Part shown: positions 1 through 12,700 of the stretch, piece by piece
Layout of the letters: every line of letters begins with the position of its first letter
How positions within the stretch are numbered: the stretch's first letter is position 1
Assembly (NCBI GenBank): GCA_003439945.1
Contig: QVRM01000980.1
Location: 186,001-250,000, forward strand
Reading direction: 5' to 3'
Source of the DNA: Dermanyssus gallinae
Lineage: Eukaryota; Arthropoda; Arachnida; Mesostigmata; Dermanyssidae
DNA length: 64,000 bases
Program-made: the position numbers and the translations under genes
Notes under the pieces: generated by a model
What the model saw: only the letters and a program-made list of their open reading frames with translations
Told to the model about the DNA's origin: nothing
Databases searched by the model: none

Positions 1-1500
1 GCGAGACGCTCCAGTGGAGTTCTGTTCACCAGATTGTTCACCGCAATTTGGTGGACGGGTCGTCGAAAAGACATTGCAATCCGGGATGCGGGCCACGGAA
101 AGACTTTACTTGGATACAGGTCGGCGGAGCACTGTATTCTATAGGCCATCAGAGTAAGGGTATAACCGAGGACTTCACCGCGCATCTGCCTTTGAGGAAG
201 TAGGCGAACCAACTTTAGGATAAAATCCCTAAAGGAATGGTTGCCCGATTAGAACTTTATAGTAATGAACAACCCAACGGCTCCAGCGACGTTTGCCCGC
301 AGCGGTCAGCAAGCCTTCATTGACCTGACCATTAGCGCTGCGGACACAACCTGTAGAGTAATGCAGTGGGAGATACTCAATTACGAGGAGATCCTTAGAG
401 ACCACTAATATATTGCACTAGCGGTGAAAAACGAAGGACAATTTCTAAAAGACTGGAAGAAGACCCACCCTATCTTAAAGCCTGGAAGGGAACCATGCTC
501 GGCTTTAGCCTATAAGCCCATCTGCCTTCTCACCACGCTTGCCAAGGCCGTGAAAACGATACTCTCGGGCGGACTCAACCTCCTATCTTGAAGCCGGGGA
601 AGAAACCATGCTCGGCTTTAGCCTGTAGGCCCATCTGCCTCCTCACCACGCTTGTCAAGGGCGTGGAAGCGATACTTGCAAGCAGACTCAATGACGCAAT
701 TGAGGGTAGGCAAGTCTCGCTCTTAGAGCCCAAGCGCGGGCTTCGCAAAGGGAAATCGGCGCTCCAGGCCGTCAGCAAGATACCCTCTAAGGCTCAGGAG
801 CAAAAGCTTTAGAGCACGCATTATTTGTCTTCTGATATTGCTGGACGCAAAATATGCGTTTTGCGGCGCAAACTGGGGGAATGATCCCGAATGCAGTGGA
901 GAAAAGAAAATGGCAGCAAAGGTCGCGGAGCCGTTTAAAGACCAAGCAAACAACGCCTTGTAGGGGGTTAATCAGAGGATGATGACCCACCACCTAATGT
1001 TAGGACCAGAAAAGAGCGAGGGTCCTTTCTTACTGGCTATTCGAGTAAACGGCCACATGATCCAGATAAACACGCAGGCCAAATACCTAAGTGTTTTGCT
1101 TGACACAAACTTAGGCTGTACAGCCCACGTTGATTATGTAGTAGCCAAGATACACCAAGTGGTAAGCAAGCTGACTAGGCTAATGCTGAGATGCCAAACA
1201 CCAAATGCACTGAAAAACCAACAAGAATAAGCACTTGTAATTGAGTATCCACAGACTGATCCGTGTAGTAGCCTGGCCAAAACGAAAAGATGAGAACCTT
1301 TACACCGGGATCAGGTACTTAGAAAAGGCAATGCATGGGTGGAGACTCTGGAGAACTGGGAGGCTGAATAACCTAGAACGGAGCAAGAGGCATCCAGGTC
1401 GTAAACAAAGTCAATAATCCCAGATCTCATGGAATGGTACAGATGAGAGTATGTAGAAGGCATAGTCGGGATGTCAGAAGAACCTGATCGTATCAATTCA
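1..1500 (+). pseudogene. R1-clade non-LTR retrotransposon (LINE) remnant
   Basis: Three broken pieces lie in normal LINE order. At 265-405 a frame resembles the end of an R1-type apurinic endonuclease (NNPTAPATFARSGQQAFIDL, then a segment ending EEILRDH) and runs into a TAA at 406. At 590-812 the reverse transcriptase (RT) start is visible (RPICLLTTLVKGVEAILASR, later GLRKGKSALQAVSKI). At 979-1230 the region after the RT active site follows (HHLMLGPEKSEGPFLLAIRV, then INTQAKYLSVLLDTNLGCTA and a KLTRLM segment). The RT active-site portion is missing or unreadable between 830 and 980. Such elements copy their RNA into DNA at a nicked target. This copy has stops and frame changes and cannot be functional. 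The 5' end is outside the window, and 1230-1500 shows nothing clear. Clade assignment rests on motif resemblance only. Confidence 0.7.
469..695 (+). repeat. Tandem duplication of a 113-bp LINE segment
   Basis: The stretch beginning 'cctatctt.aagcc' at 469 recurs at 582 with the same following text ('ccatgctcggctttagcct' and 'cccatctgcct'). Both copies encode the same RT start (PICLLTTL), so the LINE remnant carries this part twice. The copies differ at scattered positions, so the duplication is old or arose from two divergent copies. Confidence 0.75.
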
Positions 1501-1821
1501 CGAAGGAATTTGCCTCTAATAGGTAAGTATTATTTATTTATAACTACCCGGGCTGGGTAAGTGTGTTTAATATGTCTAATAGGTAATTATGCGAATTGTC
1601 CAATAGAAGTAAAGACAGTACTTGACTTCAGATCAAATTTAATTAAAACACTCTTTTACTGATCATAAAAGTGGGTGATAACATTCATTTTTATAGAGAC
1701 AGGTACTTTGGCATTGGTAGTCTGGCTTGAAAGTCTAATGACAAAACCTACTCGACTCAGCACGTCAAACAGAGCTTCGTACTTAACTATGTCAGCTTAT
1801 TTAAACAGCTAGGCCACTGAG

Positions 1822-3747
1822 TTATGCTGATGACAGTGTGGAGATGAGTAGATCGTAGTGCAAAGTTTCGAAGGCACTCTTGAACTCTCAGTTGATGACG
1901 TTTACAGGGTGTTCCTCACTAACCCATCGGCATAGATCGCTGAGGAACGTGAACAGACAATCGGTGGTCGACCGACCCTTGCGGAAGGCAAACTGCGTGC
2001 TGCTCCGCAGATTCCATTGCTCAGCACTGCTCAGGATTGCTCCTCGGTCTATGTAGACTGGCCGCAAAAGTTGCATCCTGAGGTGATCCCTGGTGACTGG
2101 GTACGGTACAAGATGGATGTCCGATTTATCTATGATATAGTCTGTGCCGAGAACGACGTCAAACAAGTTGCCTATCAACGGATCTGGTTGGAGAGCAAAC
2201 TATTTGATCAAGCGAGTTGAGAATGCAGAACTCCAGAAAACATTTTTTGCGTGGCGCTGCATGTGAATCACACGTCTGTACATCCCAGTTGATGTGCGTT
2301 GAGGGGCGTTAAAGCCGCCAACGAACACCACCGGATGATTTACGTTACATAGACGCACAAGTTGTTCAACGAGGGCTTCCATGGTAGGTGATATTCTGAG
2401 TAGCGCCTTCCGTGCCAGGAGAGTAGATTGTGGCTAGTCTAACAATCGTAGACACATTCTTGCTCATTACGTTGACACATCTTACCTCATGCTTTTCTTG
2501 TAGACCTGGAATCGGCCCTCGTCTAAGAGTTGTGCGTCTGTGACGCTTTCGGATAGCCATGTTTCCATCCGCAAAAATCACATCAAACCGATTCAGTTTT
2601 GCATACGAATGCAGTATCTCAATGTTTCCCTTCTTTGCTAGAAATTGGGCGTTCAGGTATAAACATGATAATTCGTGCTGGAACGGTAGGTTGTCGTCCG
2701 TCGTTGGTGTGCACAAACTGATTGGAATGACGCGTGTCCCGGTATTTCGTGAAGACGATGTTCAGAATCCATTTGCTCGATTCACACAATTTGCGGACGT
2801 CATGTTCATTCATAACAGGACAGAAGGAGACGTACGGATTCTCTACGCGTTCGAAGTTTATACACAGTCTGTTCCCTAGCTTCTAGCCTTCTGAGATGCT
2901 CGGCCACTCGTTCGGCCATGAGCTCAGGACGTAAGGTTGACACGAAAACTTCTTCGAAAACACAGAAGCAGCTCGCTTTTCCTCCGCCATACCACTCTCC
3001 GCAACACTGGTAGCAAAAGCGGCCTCCACAGTGGGCGAGTTAGATAGACACACTGCCGCGTATGAGCTCTCCTCTGTTACCGCTGCCGTTTACGTCTCTG
3101 TAGATCGACTTCTTTTTGTTCTTGCTTTGCTGATTACTCTGCCTGCAGTGCAGCTGGTCGGAGGAGGAGAAACCCCTGGATTACCTCGCCTGAAACAACC
3201 GCCACGCTCTCCGCCGCCACGCTCTCCGCCGCCACGACAGTCGATTCTCCTCCTCTGGGGCGCCTGTTTAAGTCGGCCATGCTGTAGAGAGCGGCCGAGA
3301 CCACTCCCGCTCTCCAAGAGAGTTGTGCTATCCGTTGCAGCTATGTCCGTAAGCATTGCTGCCGTGTTGAGAGTCTGTTGCAACCGCAGCATCAGTAGAT
3401 TTGATATTTAAACGACGCATCAGGTCACGGTTCTCCTTACACAGCAATTCAATTTGGCCAGTGAGCTTAGTTAGACTATGCTGCATTTACAGCAGGCTGG
3501 GGAACATAAAGGAGAGGCGGATGGATAGTTCTCTCACAGACATCTGCGCTGGTTTGCTACATTCAGAGCACTGTACACTAGCCAGCTTCTCCTTCTTCGC
3601 ACACTCGGAGTAACACAGTTTGCAGCATGGGCCGATACATGCAAACAAAGTGTCGCTTCCAGCAAGCGGTTCATCACAGAACAGAAAACACACTTTGTTT
3701 ATCGTTGCGATTTCTTTAGAATAGACCATAACGGGCAGTAGTAACAT
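1822..3747 (-). pseudogene. CR1/Jockey-type LINE remnant (ORF1 zinc finger, endonuclease, RT start)
   Basis: Reading from 3747 down: 3747-3487 holds a Cys-rich, PHD-like segment (CFLFCDEPLAGSDTLFACIG, then LCYSECAKKEKLASVQCSEC) as seen in ORF1 of CR1/Jockey elements. 2716-2366 resembles the endonuclease (SCLYLNAQFLAKKGNIEIL, FDVIFADGNMAIRKR, VNVMSKNVSTIVRLATIYSP). 2382-2200 has the endonuclease GDFNAP-like motif as VVFVGGFNAPQ. 2178-1891 has the RT start (STQFAFRKGRSTTDCLFTFL, then SDLCRWVSEEHPVNVIN), a TGA, and in the same frame RT motif A (EFKSAFETLHYDLLISTL) ending near 1822. The order endonuclease then RT on one strand supports one element. It has frameshifts, a stop inside RT and no remaining RT active site. 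It is dead. Confidence 0.65.
3201..3238 (+). repeat. 15-bp tandem repeat, 2.5 copies
   Basis: The unit gccacgctctccgcc is present twice in full (3201-3215, 3216-3230) and then in part. It lies in the spacer between the ORF1-like and endonuclease-like parts of the minus-strand LINE. Confidence 0.85.
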
Positions 3748-3749
3748 CA

Positions 3750-4430
3750 GCAGCTGCGCTCGTTTCTATCTCAGATTGTCGACAGATTTTTTGTGCGATT
3801 CTCAGGCGCATTATCAACTGGACAATGACAGAAACTGTTAAAAATAGGCCTTATATATAAAGGCAATAGACGTTTTGTCAAAATAAGGGACTCTCCTAAG
3901 TCAGTTTTCTTTTCTTGCTTATTTAGAGAATTTTTCTTTACTTATCATGCTTACTATATCCGGTCCCCAAACTTCTAATGCAAAATGTCGTATTTTAGAC
4001 TCGGTTCTAGTTATTCAACAGGTCGTGTCAGCCAATTCCAATCGAAAGACTTTTAATTAGATACAGATCCTATGGGGTTTCCATTAAGAAATCCAGAGTT
4101 GGGAAGCTTAGATAGGCGTATATTCTAGCGTAAACAGCAAACTTTGATATTTTCCCTATTTTTTATTGGCCGGTGCTAGAACTAGGTAAATGCACGATAT
4201 GCTTCAGTCAAAGTCTTTGACAAAGCACTTTGAGATCTCTTAGTAAAGTAATTTAGACGTACAGGGATTGGTGACTCTCATCTGTGGCTTCTTTGATAAA
4301 TTCACCTTTCCTTCTCCTTAAACTGAACTCACTGCACATGCTGGTGACCTCCACCAGGGCTGCGGCTGAACTAGAGCTACGGATAATTAAAGCACTTATT
4401 GAGATTTCTTTCTGGATGAAAACCTAAAGA
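3750..4430. other. No recognisable feature
   Basis: AT-rich sequence without a convincing frame, repeat or RNA-like structure. Nothing could be assigned. Confidence 0.5.
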
Positions 4431-4640
4431 TTGACGCTAGCCCCAGCCAAAAGCACAGCCATTTTTGGTATTGTTATGTCAGTCGTAGAGTCCATTCCAC
4501 TGTTTGGTGTTCCAGGCTTGCCCACGCATGCAGCTTCCACGCAGAGAAACCGGGACCTGCTTAGAAGAACGCAGCGTGACCCTGCAATGAGGATTACTAA
4601 TGCTGACAGGCACGGTGCTCTGGGACCAAAAAGCTAGCGA
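4431..4640 (+). pseudogene. R1-type LINE fragment (post-RT region)
   Basis: The frame contains IVMSVVESIPLFGVPGLP, which matches the R1-type 'SVV.S.LLYGAPVW' block, followed by RNRDLLRRTQRDPAMRIT. That second block lines up with NRTSLRRSQRDGALRI of the better preserved R1 region at 60,304. The piece is short (about 68 codons) and isolated. Nothing upstream or downstream continues it clearly, so it is a fragment of a dead copy. Confidence 0.55.
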
Positions 4641-5525
4641 GCGCAAACAACTATGGAATAACCCTCTTTACCCCAGACGCAGGGGTAAAAGAAGCACTTC
4701 GAGAGGGCATGCAAGAAGTTTTTTTAGCGCGCTGACAAACACCTTTTAGGCGCTCGTAACGGGCTAAGTTGCCTGTGGCAAGCTACATTTGAGAATTTTG
4801 AAAACCCCGGTTAACGGGGAGATCACTGGCGGAAGGGATACTAAGAGAGAAGGCTATCTCGAAACAGAACGACTTCGACGACTTTCCGGACAGGAGGAAG
4901 ACAACATTGTCTGCACAAGACCGGGTTCACAGGTTAGTGGGCAAAGCGTGTCTGACGAGGTGGGAACCTCGGAGGTGACCACGGCCGCTTGATCCGATTG
5001 GCACCAGCCACAGCTTTCTGGTAGCCCGTAGCACTATTATATAAAGATCCAGACCGACAAAGTGTGAAGCTTAAAGGGAGGTGTGTTTAATCGGCATGGG
5101 ACTCGATGGAACAATTTCCAGCCGTCGAGGGCGAGTCCCACACAGCGCAGTCTGCCATGCTACGTCCGTCGCGCCAGTGCGTAAATGCAATCGCCCTCCT
5201 CCACAACAAAACCGTATTGCCACAGAGTAAACAAGGTGTGTTGCGCGTAAAACAAAATGTAGGAAAACAAAAGGCAATAGTGGGCAAAGGTGACCCGCTC
5301 CGCCCATCCTCTTGGTAATGCGTTGCCTACAAAAGCTGCAGCTACGAGATTTTGTCATGTATCCTGGCGCGCCGTTTTAGCTTCTATTTCAAGGCACGAC
5401 GAATCATCTCTCGAAAACAGCATGGGGTTCGCGCAAGACGTTCGACAATGACCGCATACCAGACACTCTTAAACGACGTGACGTCCTAAGTCACCGTTAA
5501 GCACCAAGCATTGTCGTCATAAGTA
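4641..5525. other. No recognisable feature
   Basis: Moderately GC-rich. Short frames exist on both strands (for example 4789-4992 + and 5071-5358 -), but none shows a family motif. Confidence 0.4.
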
Positions 5526-5900
5526 CGCTGTGTCTGTAAACTACAAGGCAGTGTTTGACACTGCCCCCAGGGAAATCGTCTTGGAAAAGCTAGTCGGTGC
5601 GGGCGTGGGCTTACGAGTCTTTACTCCGAGTAAAGCGAACTCGATTATCCTAGATGGCGATTTAGCAATATTGGACTTTCCAGCAAAATATCGGGTATCA
5701 TAGGAGCTCTCAGCAAATACAGCTCTTATACAGTTTAATCTGAAAGTCGCCTTGGTGGCATCACATGGTATCACACTTATATGGCAATACCTGTCCGTTT
5801 AACAGCTTAGAGTTCTCGACACGGTGAAGGCAACGTTTCTTAAGAGAGTTCTAGGCCTTCCTAGAAACGTATTTAGATAACAGGGTAACTTATAGTCTGT
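5526..5900 (+). pseudogene. LINE RT fragment
   Basis: At 5526-5700 the frame reads VNYKAVFDTAPREIVLEKL, matching the RT motif 'VDYKAAFDSVPR..L..KL'. At about 5820-5890 a second block reads DTVKATFLKRVLGLPRN, matching the block (FLKRVLGLPR) found after the RT in several LINE types. The RT active-site block between them is absent or unreadable. This is a short internal remnant, and the clade cannot be set. Confidence 0.5.
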
Positions 5901-5935
5901 CGAGAACGACGCCGTTCCTCTGGTAAAGCGCTTTC

Positions 5936-7240
5936 AACTTCCGACTACGGCGTCTCTGCGAGAGTTCCGTAGAAATTCTGAGCAGAAGAAGTGCCAGAAG
6001 CATTCTACAAAACACCGGCAATGCTGGACAATGCATGGATGGAACCGCTTTTCAAGCAGCGTCACGTTCTCACCCGCTTCTCCGTGAATGGGTTCCACTA
6101 CAAAGTATGCAACTAAACTGAGTTCCATAACCCTTCTGATAAGTGTCGCTGCACATTTTGCGGTCTCATTTGCATCAGATACCATCATGAAATGTGTCGG
6201 TCAGCGTCAGCTTTCTGAGTGTTAATCGGTGATATTGTGCGGAACTGCATATACAACGTAGAAGATTTATGTTCACGATTAACGGAAACGTATGCGCTTT
6301 TCGAGACTTAATGAACACGTGTAATGTACTGTAGATTTAAGTGCTTAAAATACCAACGCTATCAAATTCAGAAGAGTGGCTACAAAACACATCATCACCT
6401 GATTAGTTTAAAGACGAAGTTCCATTCGGAGTACACCGAGTGCATCTGTCGACTCTCAAGTAAGTACGAAGTATCGTGCGTCTGCCTGCCTGGCCCTCAC
6501 GAAGGGATCGCTGCACTGCCTCTCTCGAATGATAAGCCAAGAGCAGCTGACAACAGTATGAATATAATTATTACATGCGTACCCATATCATAGGGTAATC
6601 TCAATTTACTTAAACAATATTGATACGTTCTTAAATACATGCATGCACGACCGAGCATCTACTCTAGGCAAGTAAGAAATAATAGTGGAATACTGAGCAT
6701 TTTATTGTTATTAATTACAGCAAGTGCACGGGTTTGATCTCCGACTTCAGTATGATCTCTGCCCAACTTTGAGCTTCTTTGAGGGGTATTTCAAGGCACG
6801 TTAACGTTCAAAACTTCACTATGCAGACATAAATTGAACAGGGTACATCAGAACTAACTGGTAAGTGTAAATGGCGTAGCATTTATAACGTACTTCGTAA
6901 GTTGCTGTTCCAAGCTTGCTGTACTAACTTTTTCTGCTCGATTTATGTTAAACGTGATAATTATAGTTCTATGAGTACCGGTTTCCTTCACTGAGACTGA
7001 ACTGATTGAATATGACCACACAGTTCAACCAACTGGATCTTTGCCCTAAACTTGAACCCACGTTGGTTATCTCTAGCAAATGTCAGCTATTTAATCAAAC
7101 ACTGGCAAGCAAGGATGGAAGGTCATGGAAGAACAATTTGCTTATCATTCGCGTAAAAGCTAAACTTCAGCTCAGCGGATACAATGTGTGATTGGGCAGA
7201 ATGTGCTCATGCATCGAGGTGTTTTGACGTTATACGTTTC
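5936..7240. other. No recognisable feature
   Basis: AT-rich sequence. Frames such as 6324-6593 (+) lack motifs. No repeats other than short AT runs were seen. Confidence 0.5.
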
Positions 7241-7560
7241 GATTTAAAGTTCGCTTTTGAAATTGTAAGTCACAGTAAATTACTAAAGGTGTTGCCTATA
7301 CTCGGGGTAGGCACTAGAATGATTGCATAGATAGATGCCTTCTTACGCAAGCGGAAAATCCATGTGCGCGTTCATAATGCTTTGCCTGAGAAGGCTAAAG
7401 CCACTTCGGGTTGCTTTTAACTAACTATTATTGGGCCACCTATACTTATCTTTTACACACATTTTCTAAAGTATATTATTCCTGAAAACGTATAATGCAA
7501 GATCTATACGGATGATGTTAAAATATACGGCAAATCGTACTTTGGACGCGGAAATACACA
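7241..7560 (+). pseudogene. LINE RT palm-domain fragment with YADD-like box
   Basis: One frame, phase preserved from 7241 to 7560, gives DLKFAFEIVSHSKLLKVLPI (RT motif A region). It is then broken by stops but resumes as KIYTDDVKIYGKSY, where TDD at 7508-7516 takes the place of the YADD active-site box. Between them the 'GPP' remnant of the SVLGPLLF-type motif is visible out of frame. The spacing between the two catalytic blocks is normal for a LINE RT. The stops and the altered box show a dead copy. Confidence 0.6.
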
Positions 7561-7599
7561 ATACAATTACTCCATCAGGTGACCATTACCTTGCTTCGA

Positions 7600-8428
7600 A
7601 CAAAAACTGATTAAGGACACGTCAAGCAAATTGAAATACACGCTCATTCATATCGGGGATCCACATATGTACTCCATCTTATTTGACGTGCACGCACTAC
7701 TTATAATAATGGCGCCTCAGCATAAAGAAAAATCTGTGGCTCCTAGACAAGATATGCAGTAAATACCGATGTAGAGTTGCATAAAAGTGTGGAAACCGAT
7801 GTAATGACGTCCAGCTTCTCTGCATATTCATCAGAGATTGAGAAAAATAGAATGTGAAATTCTCGTCAGTACTGAGAAAAGTCATACGGAACTAATGTTC
7901 GAGATGTCTGACGGTATCCCTACTGCGTGCCGTGAGAAGAATATTATTTCCCAAAGTTTGTAGCGACAGAACGAATTCTGAATTATACTACAATCTCATC
8001 GAGAGTAACTCGCCGACTTCGTGGAGGAAGCTTGGCACGTTAGCAGGCTCAACATTTTCTTGAAGTAAGCGTTTTCACAATATGAATAAAAATATGTCTG
8101 AGGTCTTCTACGTGTAAAGATATGCACATTCACCAAGCAGGAACACCTCTCGAGTTGGTTGTGTGACAATGGCGCAGACGCCGTAAATAAGAAGGTAGCA
8201 AACTCAGCTTTTGCGGTAAATGCACCGATGCTTTTTCGGTCGGCCACAATGTCGGCCTCATACTGGCCCCTGTCGTTATATATTATTAACCCACTCTATT
8301 TGCATAAAAGAGATTGCAAGTGACTGTGTTGTTGTACACCACATTCATGACAAGGTCGAGTTTTGCTGCAATGGATGCAATTTGCGTCGCCACATAAAGT
8401 CAGACGAAACATTTTTCGACCAACGCCC
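7600..8428. other. No recognisable feature
   Basis: Unassigned sequence leading to the (TA)n array that borders the mariner copy. Confidence 0.5.

Positions 8429-8469
<41 letters not shown>
8429..8469. repeat. (TA)n microsatellite, left flank of mariner A
   Basis: An almost pure TA run with one interruption (acat). The last TA (8468-8469) touches the terminal inverted repeat (TIR) of the mariner element. Confidence 0.95.
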
Positions 8470-9757
8470 CAGGTAGTTCAATAAGTTCTGAAGAATGAAA
8501 ACCGAGAATTTTCCAAATCATGTTTTTAAATTTTTCATTATTCGATATACTCCCCGAGAAGCTCAATACACTTTTCCCACCGAGATTTCAGAGCTTTCAT
8601 ACCTCTTGAGTAGAATTCCGCGTCGTTAGACTGAAAATAGGCATTGACAGCAGCCTTAACCTCTTCATTGCTGGAAAAACGCGTTCCACCGAGACTATTC
8701 TTCAAATGTCCGAAGAGGAAATAATCAGAGGGGGCCAGGTCTGGAGAATAGGAGGGTTGTTCAATAAGTTCGAACCTCAGTTGGGCCAGTTTTGCCGATG
8801 CTTGCCGGGACTTGTGTGCAGGAGCATTGCCCTGGTGAAACGGGACAACCTTCTTCTGCAAAGCGGGCCGTTTCACGATGAGTTCTTGCTAACGGCAGTC
8901 CAACAGTCTTGCATAATATTCTCCTGTGATCGTTTTACAGCTCTCAAGGTAGTCGACCAGCATTATTCTACGTTGGTCTTAAAAAACTGTAGCCATCACC
9001 TTTCGGTCAATGCCGTTGTCCGCACCCTCTTCAGTGGTCCTTCATCAGGTGCACACCATTGGCAAGATGCTTCTTGGGTCTTGGGAGTGTAGTGATGAAC
9101 CCGGCTTTCATCGACGGTCATGAATCTGCACCAAAAATCCGACAGATTGTTCGACATCTTGGCCAAATTTCGCTGTAAAGCCAAAACAGACGCGTCTTTT
9201 TGGCCTTGGTTGAGCAAATGCGGCAGCCATTTTGCTCTAAGCTCTTTCATCTTCAAGTTTTCGTGTAGGATAAAATGCACACTGCCTAAACTAATCCCTA
9301 ATGCCTCCGCTATTTCCTTAATGTTCATTCGCTTATCTGTGCCAAGCATTTTTCGCACTTTCTCTACGTCTTCCTCATCAGTTGCCGTTTTTTGGCCTCC
9401 TGGACGTAGTTCATCCTCGGTGCTCCTGCGACCTCTTTTTAACACATTAATTCAGTTGGAAACAGTGGCAAAACATGGCGCAAAGTCACTGTACGCCTCG
9501 TCTAACTCAATTTTTACTTGGGTCGCATTCCAACCTTTGAAATAAAAATGCTTGATAACCACTCGAAACTATTTTTTCTCAATTTTTAAAAATCACGCCG
9601 ATACGTTGCACGGGAAAAGCTATCCAACGAAATCGCAACGGCCAATCACCATAATATATTGAGTGCTAGCAGTCGAAAAGTTGCAGTTCCTATTAGCGGT
9701 GAAAGCGTGCCAAAATTCGAATTCTAAAAAGCTCATTCTAAGAACTTCTTGAACTAC

Positions 9758-9760
<3 letters not shown>
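8470..9760 (-). mobile_element. Mariner transposon A (complete ends, dead)
   Basis: The element is about 1.29 kb, the usual mariner size. Its TIRs start CAGGTAGTTCAATAAGTTCT at the left (8470-8489), and the right end (9741-9760) gives the same 20 bases in reverse complement with one mismatch. Both ends touch a TA, the expected target duplication, and both TAs belong to (TA)n arrays. The decayed transposase gene inside reads on the minus strand. Confidence 0.9.
8538..9548 (-). pseudogene. Mariner transposase pseudogene (mellifera-like)
   Basis: The protein would cut and paste its own element. Reading from about 9548 down: KHFYFKGWNATQVKIELDEA, then a TGA where SNW is expected, then the second helix-turn-helix block (IKEIAEALGISLGSVHFIL), and the first catalytic Asp in MTVDESRVHHYTP. 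A frameshift and a stop follow near 8990, but MLVDYLESCKTITGEYYARL is still readable. The last part (8876-8538) reads VVPFHQGNAPAHKS and YSPDLAPSDYFLF and ends LLGEYIE. The second catalytic Asp is replaced by Gly (HQGNAPAH instead of HQDNAPAH). The third, in SPDLAPSD, remains. At least two stops, a frameshift and a lost catalytic residue make it inactive. Subfamily is judged from the TVDE..HHYTP block. Confidence 0.88.

Positions 9761-9788
<28 letters not shown>
9761..9788. repeat. (TA)n microsatellite, right flank of mariner A
   Basis: A pure TA run directly following the right TIR. Confidence 0.95.
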
Positions 9789-9789
<1 letters not shown>

Positions 9790-12700
9790 CGTTAAAATTA
9801 CTTGAAATAAAAGCGCCTGTATAATCAAATCAAAGTGGCACGTGAAAGATGTGCAGTCCCTTTTACAGGCCAGAGACGTTTCTCTGGACGTGTATGAGTT
9901 TACTTAAGGTTACCGGCTTTACGGGGTCAAATCACAGCCAGCGATCGTGCATCGAGCACGTGTTATTTTGCCGTAATCCAACTAATTACTACCACCCTAC
10001 TAGATGAGGCGGTCGCTACGCTCAAATGCGCGCCATAAAGCCAACGACGGTCTTGATGGTGACTCGAACGCAAGCCATTATCGCGTGATACCCCTGAGAG
10101 CAATGTGTGCAGGCGAAGCAATTCGATTGCTCTTTTCGGGCGCTTCGTCGTAGAAACTTTGATAGAGTCTTCGTGTTTCGAAGATCGAACCACACCTCTG
10201 GCCATTGCGAACTTTCTGCACAAAGGGTGTAGCGCACTGTTTGCAACATTTCACCGTCACAGGCACCCACGGAGTGGTTCATCTGATTTCTATATCTAGC
10301 TATTCTATTGGTCTATTTGTGACACCAGTGTGCAGAGCACAATGTGCGTTCTCCGCACATCATTAAAGCCGCCGTTTAATTTAGTCGAATATATAAGTCA
10401 AAGTAAAATTGAAGCCAAGTGTCGAAGTAGGTTCGAGATGTGTCCAGCGGCCTATACCACTCCGACTACACTAAAAGCTGCTATGCGTACCGTATATATT
10501 GCGCACTATGAACCATTTAGGCAACCAGCAGCTGCAGGGTACCGTCAACTTTAGTAGACAATGTGTCAACAAACACACTTTTGAGCCTACGTCATATATA
10601 CTTATGAGCAACTCCGATATATTTGTAAGTTATCTACAAGAATAGGGCACAAAGCCGAGAAGCATGTACTCCCCTAATAAGGCCAAGATATAATACAACT
10701 TGTGACATATTGCCAAGTAAACGCTGCAAAAAGTGTACAACAAGAAATAGTGGGGGTTTGAAAACGAGCTATTGCATGCATAACCAACTGCACGATCATG
10801 AAGCTTGTGTTTTCTGAGAGCGCGGTTGTAGTACTGCAATATGTATAGTTACGATAGTGGTAATTAGTTCATCGTTAAATCGTTTGTCCAACGAGGTCAC
10901 AATATATATCGGCGAGCGTCTCCTTACAAGCGATTCTCACAGCCGTTTCGTTCTTAAATATTGCGTGATACGTGTGTTGTGTTGCAAGCCATTTATGGTC
11001 TAGCCTTGACAGGTGTTCTACGTCTTGGTCTTGTTCGACGGATGGCGCTAGTGTATATACATAGGCATCATGCCCGGCAACAAGAAAGCTCCTAGTCGGT
11101 TTATTAGAGGCTTATTGCGGTATATGGCCTGAACATGTGGCCGCCGACATAGAATCTCCATGGCTCTCTATGCCTTTAAGGCTGTTACACCTCGCGAGAG
11201 CGTTTGGCGACGGCGCGCGTCAGGTGGTGGGTCTTGTGGGTTGTATGGTTTATGCGTCCCTGGGGACATCTTGGCCTGCACACTCAGGCGAGCGTTATGT
11301 ATTAGACACCGTGCTAACGATTACGGCCTTTAGCACTACACCGGAACGACTTGAAGGATAATCGGGCCCCACTTCGTTGGGCCTATCTCTACCGCGCGGT
11401 GCATGTCGCCACTAAGGTTCGACAGAAATCGCGGTCGCTGCCTCGACTTACACCTGCGTTAATGCAAACCGCAAAAAAGATTCATACGAGAAATATGACG
11501 TTTTCTCGATACTTATCGGTGTTAATTAATTTTTTCTGATGATGGTGGTGATGACGATAATGATGGTAATTACGTATATCTGAGGTAAATAGCCAAATAC
11601 GCAGACACCAGCCCGGCATTTCAGAATAACACAGCTACTTTCTACCGAACACCACCTTGCAAGGTTCAGCCGTAGAATGAGTTCATTCCTAGCCTGTAAC
11701 GTCTTGCAATCGGTCATTTGTACGCTAGTTACGTTACTCGCTTCGAAAGACAATCAAACTGCTATTCATCTTGTTCGGTAACTATCTGACACTCTACATA
11801 GTTTGAAAGGAATAATATAATGTTATTTTGGAAAAAAAATACAGCGTAACCGTGTCGTTGAGTCCGTTGCCTTTAAACGTTTGGACAATATATTTTAATA
11901 TTTTGTCAATACGTGCTTCTTCTCAGACTGGCTTTTACCGATGACTATCACAGGTCACGTTACCTATAGTTAATAAATAACATAAACATTCATAACATAC
12001 TGTTTGGGTTTGCATACACATACTTATTAGATTACGCCTGTGAATAACAGCTAGAAGGTGTAAGGAGTCGAGAAATAGGCAAAGCATCGACTAAGCTATC
12101 CACACCATAAATAAAACTCCAACGGCCTCTTCTTTATATCAATCACAACGTCCACGACGAGACACCCCCTAGATTTGCTTCTACGATTTCACTTACTATC
12201 AGTAATTCGGTCTCTAAGGATCGATTAGGTGAACCACGAAATTGAGAGAGTTAGTTCCCGCAAATAGTTTTCTCGTTTTGTAGTCCCAAAGTGGCTGACT
12301 TAGCTTTCTAACTGCCGGAAGCATGCCGCCGTCCTCACATAGAAGGGAGGGGTGTTAGGAGATAGACAATTAGTGTGAGGTCCACACAATTAGGAAGCTC
12401 AGGTAGGGTAAGTTAACGGTACCTTCACTTTGTGTGAATTAACGGTTATCAAATGGAAGCTGCTACATGTAGGAGTTTAGTGCCCGTTCGTCTTCTGCAA
12501 TAGTGAAGCTCTGAGAGTATCTCTGTTTAATTCGCAGCCGAGATTGCGTGGGAGATGTCGACCGCATTTGCTGAATTCGTATATATATATGGATTATAGC
12601 CTTTGAGAAGTTTTGTTTCAGAGTGAGAGAAAAATTATTAAAATCTGTGACGCTGGTGTTATGGCCCGGCATAGAAGCACAAACGTTTCGATTACAAGAC

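Noticed and set aside
9120..9545. 141-codon plus-strand frame
   Set aside because: It is the reverse side of the mariner A transposase pseudogene.
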